NCBI RefSeq assembly: GCF_019049285.1
Contig: NZ_JAGMUL010000050.1
Location: forward strand, 1 to 64,000
Length of the DNA: 64,000 bases
Direction of reading: 5' to 3'
Source of the DNA: Streptomyces sp. AC550_RSS872
GTDB lineage: Bacteria; Actinomycetota; Actinomycetes; Streptomycetales; Streptomycetaceae
Part shown: in pieces, positions 57,965 through 64,000 of the stretch
Layout: the number at the start of each line of letters is the position of its first letter
Numbering within the stretch: the stretch's first letter is position 1
Made by a program: the position numbers and the translations under genes
Notes under the pieces: model-generated
Database searches by the model: none
The model's input: the letters and a program-made list of their open reading frames with translations, nothing else
What the model was told of the DNA's origin: nothing

Positions 57965-58801
57965 ATGGCGCGGGCGGAGAACAAGACGGAGGCAGGCGGT
58001 ACGGCCCATTTGGTCGCCGCGTTGGCTAAAGCGTTGCGGGCGCAACAGGGGCTGTCGCAGGAGCAGTTGGGCAAGAGGCTTGGGTACACGGCCGCGGCCG
58101 TCAGCGCGATGGAGACGTGTGCGCAGCCCGCGAGCGATCAGATGCTGGTGGGGTTGGAGGCGGAGATCGGGGGCGGGCTGGGTGTCTTCGAGAAGGCGCG
58201 CAAGTGGATGCTGCTGGAGAAGTACCCGGCTCGGTTCCGTGGGTTCTCGGAGATCGAGTCCGGGGCGATCACACTGTGCTCGTACGAGACGCTGGTCGTC
58301 GACGGTCTGTTCCAGACCGAGGACTACGCGCGGGCGCTGATCGGCGGCGGCTATCCACCCGTGTCAGAGCAGAGGCGTGAGGAACTGGTGGAGGCCCGGC
58401 TGGCCCGCCGGGCGCTCTTCGACCGGGACCCGGCCCCGCACATCGAGCTGATCCTCGAAGAGAGCGTGCTGCGGAGGCCGTTCGGCAGCTGGGAGATCCT
58501 GCGCGGGCAGCTGCGCTCGCTCGCCGAGGACGCCCAGCGGGAGAACGTCGTCGTGCAGGTGCTGCCCCTGGACCGTGGGCTGCGCGGAACGTACGCGGGC
58601 GCTCGCGGCCCCATGAAGCTCGTGGAGACCAAGGACCACGAGCACGTCGTCTACATGGAGATCGAGGACCAGGCCATTCTGGTCAGCGACCCGGCGGAGG
58701 TGTCCCATCTCGCGCACCGCTATGCGAGGATCCGTTCACAGGCCCTGAGTCCCGACGAATCACTGGCCTTCATCGAGCGGTTGGCAGGAGAGGAACGATG
58801 A
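57965..58801 (+). CDS. XRE-family regulator with DUF5753 (WhiJ-like)
   Basis: A protein of 278 residues. The helix-turn-helix is at 15-70 (VAALAKALRAQQGLSQEQLGKRLGYTAAAVSAMETCAQPAS). The DUF5753 part (about 95-270) has YPARFRGFSEIESGAITLCSYE, VVDGLFQTEDYARAL, ILRGQLRSLAEDAQRENVVVQVLPL and VYMEIEDQAILVSDP. Streptomyces carry many such regulators paired with small DUF397 proteins; WhiJ affects development. GGAGG precedes the ATG, and the stop overlaps the DUF397 start (ATGA). Confidence 0.92.
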   Translation: MARAENKTEAGGTAHLVAALAKALRAQQGLSQEQLGKRLGYTAAAVSAMETCAQPASDQMLVGLEAEIGGGLGVFEKARKWMLLEKYPARFRGFSEIESGAITLCSYETLVVDGLFQTEDYARALIGGGYPPVSEQRREELVEARLARRALFDRDPAPHIELILEESVLRRPFGSWEILRGQLRSLAEDAQRENVVVQVLPLDRGLRGTYAGARGPMKLVETKDHEHVVYMEIEDQAILVSDPAEVSHLAHRYARIRSQALSPDESLAFIERLAGEER

Positions 58802-59055
58802 CCGGCACCGGAAGCCTTCGCTGGTTCAAGTCGAGCTACAGCGACGACGGCGGCGGCAACTGCGTCGAAGTCGCCTACGCCTGGCGCAAGTCCTCGTACA
58901 GCGACAGCGGCGGCGGCAACTGCGTCGAAGTCGCCCCCTGCCCCCACGCCACTGCCACCACCATCCACATCCGCGACTCCAAAAACCCCGACGGCCCAAA
59001 TCTCACCGTCTCCGGCAAGGCCTGGACCGCGTTCATCGCGCTACCGGTCGGCTAG
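58798..59055 (+). CDS. DUF397 protein with internally duplicated N-terminal half
   Basis: A protein of 85 residues. The DUF397 hallmark W-x-KSSYS-x-GGGNCVEVA occurs twice: residues 9-28 (WFKSSYSDDGGGNCVEVAYA) and 29-48 (WRKSSYSDSGGGNCVEVAPC). IHIRDSKNPDG and WTAFI follow once, as usual. The DNA repeats with a 60-bp period. Normal family members of about 60-65 residues have one copy. It is thought to act with the upstream XRE protein. Confidence 0.92.
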   Translation: MTGTGSLRWFKSSYSDDGGGNCVEVAYAWRKSSYSDSGGGNCVEVAPCPHATATTIHIRDSKNPDGPNLTVSGKAWTAFIALPVG

Positions 59056-59118
59056 CGAATGCTAGGCTACTTATAATCAAAATTCTGGGCTTTGGGCGCC
59101 CCAGCTGGAGGCAGGGAA

Positions 59119-59709
59119 GTGGAAAAGGATCACCTTGACAAGGTCTTGACGATCCCAAACGCTTTGAGTGCCCTGCGGGTTGCCGGAGTTCCGGTGTTCC
59201 TGTGGCTCGTCCTCCAGCCCTACTTCGGAAATCCGAGTCGTGACGGATGGGCGATCGTCCTGCTGATGGTCAGCGGCGTCACCGATTACCTCGACGGGAA
59301 ACTGGCTCGCCGATGGAACCAGATAACCCGCCTCGGTCAGGTGCTGGATCCGGCGGCTGACCGGCTCTATACGATTTCCACGCTGCTCGCGCTGGTCCTG
59401 CGGGATATCGTCCCTTGGTGGTTCCTGGCCCTGCTTCTCGCGCGTGACGTATTCATGGCCCTCAATATCGCCACCCTGCGGCGGATCGGATACGGTCCTC
59501 TCAAGGTCAATTTCATCGGCAAAGCGGCCACCTTCAATCTCATGTACGCATTCCCACTGCTTCTGCTGGCCGACGGAGGAGATTCGTTGGCTCACTTTGC
59601 GGGCATTTTCGGATGGGCGCTGGCGATTTGGGGAGCCGCGTTGTACTGGTGGTCTGCGGCTCTTTACACGACTCAGGTGCGCGGACTGAGGTTGGCCGCC
59701 GTCCGGTAG
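59119..59709 (+). CDS. CDP-alcohol phosphatidyltransferase family protein
   Basis: A protein of 196 residues with about five transmembrane helices. The CDP-alcohol motif D-x2-DG-x2-AR-x8-G-x3-D-x3-D is complete: GVTDYLDGKLARRWNQITRLGQVLDPAAD. It should transfer a phosphoalcohol onto CDP-diacylglycerol, as PgsA does. I chose the GTG after GGAGGCAGG. Its codon use is clearly less GC-rich than that of neighbours. Headgroup unknown. Confidence 0.9.
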   Translation: MEKDHLDKVLTIPNALSALRVAGVPVFLWLVLQPYFGNPSRDGWAIVLLMVSGVTDYLDGKLARRWNQITRLGQVLDPAADRLYTISTLLALVLRDIVPWWFLALLLARDVFMALNIATLRRIGYGPLKVNFIGKAATFNLMYAFPLLLLADGGDSLAHFAGIFGWALAIWGAALYWWSAALYTTQVRGLRLAAVR

Positions 59710-59740
59710 GCCGGTAGGCGAGAAGGCCCCTGTACAAACA

Positions 59741-59782
59741 GAAACTGCGCCGCGTCCGGGAGTTCGGACGCGGCGCAGTTTC
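59741..59782. terminator. 18-bp bidirectional hairpin terminator
   Basis: Perfect arms of 18 bases (59741-59758 and 59765-59782) with a 6-nt loop, between two convergent genes. It ends in GTTTC in both directions and probably stops both transcripts. Confidence 0.88.
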
Positions 59783-59795
59783 AATGTTTACGGGC

Positions 59796-61079
59796 CTACA
59801 GGAACGAGTTGATCTCGATCGTCTCGTCCCGGCCCGGGCCGACACCGATCGCGGAGATCGGCGCGCCGGACATCTCCTCCAGCGCCTTGACGTACGCCTG
59901 GGCGTTCTTCGGGAGGTCGGAGAAGGACTTGGCCTTGCTGATGTCCTCGCTCCAGCCCGGCAGCATCTCGTAGACCGGCTTCGCGTGGTGGAAGTCGGAC
60001 TGGGAGTACGGGAGCTCCTCGACGCGCTTGCCGTCGATCTCGTACGCCACGCAGACCGGGATCTGCTCCCAGCCGGTCAGGACGTCCAGCTTGGTGAGGA
60101 AGAAGTCGGTCAGGCCGTTCACGCGGGTCGCGTAGCGGGCGATCACCGCGTCGAACCAGCCGCAGCGCCGGTCACGGCCGGTGGTGACGCCCCGCTCGCC
60201 GCCGATGCGGCGCAGCGCCTCGCCGTCCTCGTCGAAGAGCTCGGTCGGGAACGGGCCGGAGCCGACGCGGGTCGTGTACGCCTTGAGGATGCCGATGACC
60301 CGGCTGATCTTCGTCGGACCGACGCCCGCACCCGTGCAGGCACCGCCCGCGGTCGGGTTCGAGGACGTGACGAACGGGTACGTCCCGTGGTCGATGTCGA
60401 GCAGAGTGCCCTGGCCGCCCTCGAAGAGGACCACCTTGTCGTCCTCAAGGGCCTGGTTGAGGACCAGGACCGTGTCGGCGACGTAGGGCTTGATCTTCTC
60501 GGCGTAGTCCAGCAGCTCCTCGACCACCTGGTCGACGGCGATGGCGCGCCGGTTGTACAGCTTGGTGAGCAGCTGGTTCTTGACGTCGAGAGCCGCCTCG
60601 ACCTTCTGCGTGAGGATCGACTCGTCGTACAGGTCCTGCACACGGATACCGACGCGGTTGATCTTGTCGGCGTAGGTCGGGCCGATGCCGCGACCGGTGG
60701 TGCCGATCTTCCGCTTGCCGAGGAAGCGTTCCGTCACCTTGTCCACCGTCACGTTGTACGGCGTGATGATGTGCGCGTTTCCGCTGATGAGGAGCTTGGA
60801 CGTGTCGACGCCGCGCTCGTTCAGACCGCTCAGCTCGGAGAGCAGGACCGACGGGTCGACGACGACGCCGTTGCCGATGACCGGGGTACACCCCGGGGAG
60901 AGGATTCCGGAAGGGAGCAGGTGGAGGGCGTACTTCTGATCACCCACGACTACCGTGTGGCCGGCGTTGTTGCCGCCCTGGTAGCGCACCACGTAGTCGA
61001 CGGATCCGCCTAGCAGGTCCGTCGCCTTTCCCTTGCCTTCGTCACCCCACTGAGCACCGAGCAGCACAAGTGCGGGCAC
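59796..61079 (-). CDS. purA: Adenylosuccinate synthetase
   Basis: A protein of 427 residues. GAQWGDEGKGKATDLLG carries the catalytic Asp and P-loop-like segment; GNAGHTVV with the catalytic His, TTGRGIGPTY, FEGGQGTLLDIDHGTYPFVTSSN and TRVNGLTDFFLTKLDVL complete the signature. It makes adenylosuccinate from IMP, aspartate and GTP, the first step to AMP. The start is GTG. The leader holds two palindromic boxes and a hairpin, described separately. Confidence 0.98.
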   Translation of the reverse strand: MPALVLLGAQWGDEGKGKATDLLGGSVDYVVRYQGGNNAGHTVVVGDQKYALHLLPSGILSPGCTPVIGNGVVVDPSVLLSELSGLNERGVDTSKLLISGNAHIITPYNVTVDKVTERFLGKRKIGTTGRGIGPTYADKINRVGIRVQDLYDESILTQKVEAALDVKNQLLTKLYNRRAIAVDQVVEELLDYAEKIKPYVADTVLVLNQALEDDKVVLFEGGQGTLLDIDHGTYPFVTSSNPTAGGACTGAGVGPTKISRVIGILKAYTTRVGSGPFPTELFDEDGEALRRIGGERGVTTGRDRRCGWFDAVIARYATRVNGLTDFFLTKLDVLTGWEQIPVCVAYEIDGKRVEELPYSQSDFHHAKPVYEMLPGWSEDISKAKSFSDLPKNAQAYVKALEEMSGAPISAIGVGPGRDETIEINSFL

Positions 61080-61120
61080 GCGCGTACACCCCTTCCGGGC
61101 GGGGCATGTCCAAGGTCAGG

Positions 61121-61152
61121 GGTGTACACGGAGGGTCTTCGCCGTGTACACC
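61121..61152 (-). promoter_or_regulatory. Paired GTGTACAC boxes in the purA leader
   Basis: GGTGTACACGG (61121-61131) and CCGTGTACACC (61142-61152) form an 11-bp inverted repeat. Each arm contains the self-palindrome GTGTACAC, so two dimer sites 21 bp apart, centre to centre, would lie on the same face of the helix. It lies about 40-70 bp upstream of the purA start and could be an operator. Which protein would bind is unknown. Confidence 0.55.
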
Positions 61153-61214
61153 ACGACAGGTCGCGACCGTCGTTGGCCGTGAACCGTCGGACCGGATGGC
61201 CCCGGAATAGACGA

Positions 61215-61242
61215 AGCCCCTGGCGCAATAGCGCAAGGGGCT
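61215..61242. terminator. Hairpin in the divergent purA region
   Basis: Arms AGCCCCTGGCGC and GCGCAAGGGGCT pair with one mismatch around an AATA loop. It stands between the divergent purA and kinase-like genes, about 140 bp upstream of purA. It could be an attenuator of either transcript. Confidence 0.5.
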
Positions 61243-61275
61243 CTTGCACAAAGATGCTACCCGAGGAAGCGAGGC

Positions 61276-62136
61276 ATGGCCGAGGTGGCGACTTTCGCGA
61301 TGTCCGATCAGCTGCTGGTGGTGATCGATCCGGTTGCCCGGCGGACGGACGGGGAGTCCGTCAGGATCGCGAAAGACGTGCTCAGCGCGGGTGCGGCGAC
61401 GAAAGTGTGTCTGCCGGACGATCCGGACGAGTTCGCCCGCGCGCTGACCCGCAGAGGGTCACGGCGGCCCGTGGTCATCGGCGACGACCGGGCGCTGACC
61501 CGTGCGGTGACCCTGCTGCACCGGCAGCGGGAGCTGGCCGAATGCGTGCTGTCGGTGGTGCCGGTCGGCGGCGCGCTGTCGCTGGCCGAATCCCTCGGGG
61601 TGCCCACGGGGGCGGTGGCGGCGGCCCGGGCCGTCCTGGACGGCGTGGAGCGGCGCCTGGACCTCCTTGTGGACGACAGCGACGGTGTGGTGCTGGGCGG
61701 GCTGCGGATCCCGCCGATACGGGACCCCGCCGCGCCGGACGGGGCCGGCGCGGCGGGGTCGGGTGCGGGGCGGCCGTGGTTGCGGACCTGCCAGTCGCTC
61801 GTACGGACGCTGGTGCCGGCGCGGGGCGCCTCCCCGGCCGCATCGGGGCCGTCCCGGCTGCGCGTCGAGGTCGACGGGGCGATGCTGGTGGACCTGGACC
61901 AGCCAGTGGAAGCGGTGTCGGTGACACCGGGCGCCGACGGGGTGGCCGAGGTGGAGGTGCGTCCGCTGTCGGTGGGCGCGGAGGCAACGCCGCTGCTGGG
62001 CGCGGGGCGGACCGTGACCGTGTCGGGGGCGCATTTCCGGTACCGGGCGGACACGGAGGTGTCGGGGCCGGTGCGGACGCGGACGTGGGTGGTGCGGGAG
62101 GGGGCTTGGGGGCTTACGGTGCCGGGGGTGGGGTGA
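61276..62136 (+). CDS. Diacylglycerol-kinase-like (lipid kinase) protein
   Basis: A protein of 286 residues. The N-terminal half (QLLVVIDPVARRTDGESVRIAKDVL, RRPVVIGDDRALTRAVTLLHRQ, VPVGGALSLAESLG) follows the DAG-kinase catalytic fold, but the GGDGT motif is altered to IGDDRA, so nucleotide binding may be weakened. The C-terminal half has the beta-sandwich run LRVEVDGAMLVDLDQPVEAVSV. It is common near purA in Streptomyces as far as I recall. Confidence 0.75.
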   Translation: MAEVATFAMSDQLLVVIDPVARRTDGESVRIAKDVLSAGAATKVCLPDDPDEFARALTRRGSRRPVVIGDDRALTRAVTLLHRQRELAECVLSVVPVGGALSLAESLGVPTGAVAAARAVLDGVERRLDLLVDDSDGVVLGGLRIPPIRDPAAPDGAGAAGSGAGRPWLRTCQSLVRTLVPARGASPAASGPSRLRVEVDGAMLVDLDQPVEAVSVTPGADGVAEVEVRPLSVGAEATPLLGAGRTVTVSGAHFRYRADTEVSGPVRTRTWVVREGAWGLTVPGVG

Positions 62137-62217
62137 CGTCAGGTATCGGCTCGGACCAGCCGCAACTCGGCGTAGCGACTCCACTACACCTGCGAAGTCG
62201 ATTTCCAGAATCGAAGA

Positions 62218-62715
62218 TCAGCCCTGCCCGAACGTCTTCTCCCGGTGCACCCGCCACCGCTCCATCATCGCCACGACCTCGCCCTCCATGAACTCGAAGA
62301 AGGCGAGGGTCTCGGCCAGGCGCCGCCCTGCCGGAGTGTCGGCGCCGAGGCTGTTCACGCCCTCGCGCAGAGCCGCCTCCCACCGCTTGAGGACGGCTTC
62401 GCGGTTGGTCAGGGCCTCGTACCACTGGTCGCCGTGCACCCGGTAGCGCTCCCGGCGCGAACCGGGCTCCCGCTCGCGGGACACCATGTGCGCGTGGGCC
62501 AGGTAGCGCACCGCCCCGGAGACCGCCGCGGGGCTGATCTGGAGCTGTTCGCTCAGTTCGGCGGAGGTCAGCACGCCCTTGTCGGAGGCGAGCAGCGCGG
62601 CGAAGACGCGGGCGGCCATGCGCTGCATCCCGGCTTCGACGAGCTGCGCCGCGAAGGACTCCACGAACTTCGACACGGACTCCGCGTCCCGGCCGGCTCC
62701 GGCTGATTCCGTCAT
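62218..62715 (-). CDS. MarR/GbsR-family regulator of the ABC exporter
   Basis: A protein of 165 residues. The winged helix (about 25-100) reads AARVFAALLASDKGVLTSAELSEQLQISPAAVSGAVRYLAHAHMVSREREPGSRRERYRV; the remainder is a helical dimerisation part. It is divergent from the ABC transporter with only 73 bp between, so it most likely represses that promoter and its own. Confidence 0.9.
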   Translation of the reverse strand: MTESAGAGRDAESVSKFVESFAAQLVEAGMQRMAARVFAALLASDKGVLTSAELSEQLQISPAAVSGAVRYLAHAHMVSREREPGSRRERYRVHGDQWYEALTNREAVLKRWEAALREGVNSLGADTPAGRRLAETLAFFEFMEGEVVAMMERWRVHREKTFGQG

Positions 62716-62752
62716 GCCCTCACCCTAACCGGACTTCATACGCTTCCTTAAC

Positions 62753-62787
62753 TTCACAAATTTCTGAAAGAAGCGTACGTTCTGAAA
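62753..62787 (+). promoter_or_regulatory. Promoter and repeated TTCTGAAA boxes of the ABC exporter operon
   Basis: TTCACA (62753-62758) and TACGTT (62776-62781) are 17 bp apart and match -35/-10 boxes. The -10 ends 7 bases before the ATG, and no ribosome binding site is present, so the mRNA is probably leaderless. TTCTGAAA occurs at 62762-62769 and 62780-62787, between and after the boxes, a good place for the MarR regulator to bind. Confidence 0.65.
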
Positions 62788-62788
62788 C

Positions 62789-63727
62789 ATGACGAAGGCA
62801 ATCACCGTCTCCGGACTGCACAAGTCGTTCGGCCGGACGCACGCGCTCGACGGCCTCGACCTGGAGGTCGAGACGGGCGAGGTCCACGGCTTCCTCGGCC
62901 CCAACGGCGCCGGCAAGTCCACCACCATCCGCGTTCTGCTCGGCCTGCTGCGCGCCGACTCGGGCGGCGCGCAGGTACTCGGCCGCGACCCGTGGGCGGA
63001 CGCGGTGGAGGTGCACCGCCGGATCGCCTACGTGCCGGGGGACGTGACGCTGTGGCGGAACCTGTCCGGCGGCGAGGTCATCGACCTCTACGGCCGGCTG
63101 CGCGGAGGCCTCGACGCCCGACGCCGGGCGGAGCTGATCGAGCGCTTCGAACTGGACCCCACCAAAAAGGGCCGCACCTACTCCAAGGGCAACCGGCAGA
63201 AGGTCGCCCTCGTCGCCGCGTTCGCCTCCGACGTCGACCTGCTGATCCTCGACGAACCGACCTCCGGCCTGGACCCGCTGATGGAGGGGGTCTTCCAGCG
63301 CTGCGTGGAGGAGGAGCGCGACCGCGGCCGTACGGTCCTGCTCTCCTCGCACATCCTCAGCGAGGTCGAGGAACTCTGCGACCGGGTCAGCATCATCCGC
63401 AAGGGCCGCACCGTCGAGAGCGGTTCGCTCGCCGACCTGCGCCATCTGACCCGGACGAGCGTCACGGCCGAACTGGCGGGGCCGCCCAACGGGTTGTCGC
63501 ACCTTCCCGGGGTGCATGATCTGGCCGTTCAGCCAATGGAGAGGGGTCAGGGCCGCCGCGTCCGCCTCCAGGTCGACACCGACAAACTCGACGCCGTTCT
63601 GCGCTCGCTCAGCGAGTCCGGAGTGCGGTCGCTGACCTCGACGCCGCCGACTCTGGAGGAACTCTTCCTGCGGCACTACCAGGCGGACGCGAACGTGAGC
63701 GAGGGCATGAGCGAGGTGTCCAAGTGA
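62789..63727 (+). CDS. ABC transporter ATP-binding protein (exporter type)
   Basis: A protein of 312 residues. Walker A GPNGAGKSTTIRVLLGLL (near 36), Q-loop region, signature YSKGNRQKVALVAAFASD (the LSGGQ motif appears as YSKGN), Walker B LLILDEPTSGLDPL and the H-loop SSHILSEV are present. A C-terminal extension of about 90 residues follows. It drives a drug- or lipid-type exporter whose membrane subunit is the next gene; the start of that gene overlaps the stop (GTGA). Confidence 0.95.
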   Translation: MTKAITVSGLHKSFGRTHALDGLDLEVETGEVHGFLGPNGAGKSTTIRVLLGLLRADSGGAQVLGRDPWADAVEVHRRIAYVPGDVTLWRNLSGGEVIDLYGRLRGGLDARRRAELIERFELDPTKKGRTYSKGNRQKVALVAAFASDVDLLILDEPTSGLDPLMEGVFQRCVEEERDRGRTVLLSSHILSEVEELCDRVSIIRKGRTVESGSLADLRHLTRTSVTAELAGPPNGLSHLPGVHDLAVQPMERGQGRRVRLQVDTDKLDAVLRSLSESGVRSLTSTPPTLEELFLRHYQADANVSEGMSEVSK

Positions 63728-64000
63728 CTGCCACGGCTTTCGCGGTACGGCCGGGTGGGACCCGCCAACTGGCGGGCACCGCGACCCTGTTGCGCTTCGC
63801 CCTGCGCCGCGACCGGGTGATGATCCCGGTCTGGGTCGCGGTGAACGCGCTGATGATCCTCTCCATGCCGAACACCCTGGAGAACCTCTACGACAGCCCC
63901 GCCGACCGCGCCAATCTCGTCCAGGACACGGCCGCCAACGCCTCCTTCCGCGCCCTGATCGGCCCGGTCTTCGACGACTCGATCGGTGCGCTGACGGCCT
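63724..64000 (+). CDS. ABC transporter permease, 5' part
   Basis: The first 92 residues are in the window: TLLRFALRRDRVMIPVWVAVNALMI forms the first transmembrane helix after a basic stretch, followed by LENLYDSPADRANL and FRALIGPVFDDSIGALTA. This resembles the large two-fold permeases of actinomycete antibiotic exporters. The gene runs past the window end. GTG start, overlapping the ATPase stop by 4 bp. Confidence 0.88.
   Translation, partial: MTATAFAVRPGGTRQLAGTATLLRFALRRDRVMIPVWVAVNALMILSMPNTLENLYDSPADRANLVQDTAANASFRALIGPVFDDSIGALTA

Noticed and set aside
1..64000. CRISPR arrays and rRNA genes
   Set aside because: No regularly spaced direct repeats with unique spacers and no rRNA signature sequences were seen. 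The tandem repeats at 4-93, 57931-57950 and 58822-58941 are head to tail, without spacers.

Overview
The window looks like a Streptomyces chromosome. Codon use is very GC-rich, GTG and TTG starts are common, and many neighbours overlap by ATGA or GTGA. Marker genes are typical of the genus: an SsgA-like protein, a WhiJ-type XRE regulator with a DUF397 partner, a SigE-family ECF sigma factor, a UTRA-only GntR protein, and ask-asd, recR-ybaB and purA in a familiar order. From memory the backbone resembles the S. coelicolor SCO3580-SCO3630 stretch; I did not run a comparison.

Regions. 1-2068: metallophosphoesterase, a Pr6Pr-type membrane protein and tRNA-Pro(CGG). 2069-8400: an accessory island next to the tRNA that reads less GC-rich than its flanks. 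It carries an XRE-DUF488 protein with an unknown partner, a protein with an ESCO/Eco1-like acetyltransferase half, a small unknown protein, and a DnaQ exonuclease-BRCT-LigA-Ia fusion. It ends in wreckage of an integrase and an excisionase. 8600-12500: a frameshifted GH43 remnant, an intact GH43-CBM6 enzyme, a low-complexity secreted protein and a gene tail with its terminator. 12832-16917: a giant nSTAND ATPase with 14 WD40 repeats. 17220-29655: UTRA regulator and glycosyltransferase, amidohydrolase, a permease with its DUF1980-type partner, a double-TrkA-N membrane protein, a lipoprotein, an S9 peptidase, SURF1, and a sigma factor coupled to a membrane protein.

30100-32426: asd and ask, translationally coupled. 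32740-34699: a cyclodipeptide synthase and a P450 that match the Mycobacterium tuberculosis mycocyclosin pair (Rv2275/CYP121) closely. 34823-43466: a two-component system, an NTF2-like secreted protein, SsgA-like, PhzF, DUF5063, recR, ybaB, a SLATT-domain protein and a phosphate-binding-like protein. 43494-48523: a Ser/Thr kinase, a MarR/DJ-1 pair, a small exported protein and a class III aminotransferase. 48860-55574: an FCD GntR regulator, an unknown protein, and a poly-gamma-glutamate operon (pgsB, pgsC and a membrane sensor-like protein). 55748-56463: a toxin-antitoxin pair that is probably leaderless. 56578-59055: a winged-helix protein and a WhiJ/DUF397 locus. 59119-64000: a CDP-alcohol phosphatidyltransferase, purA, a DAG-kinase-like protein, and a MarR regulator divergent from an ABC exporter that runs off the window.

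The most notable items are the tRNA-Pro island with three unusual domain combinations, the mycocyclosin-like locus with changed substrate-contact residues, the 14-WD40 STAND protein, two copies of a composite intergenic repeat, and two promoters placed so that their genes would be leaderless.
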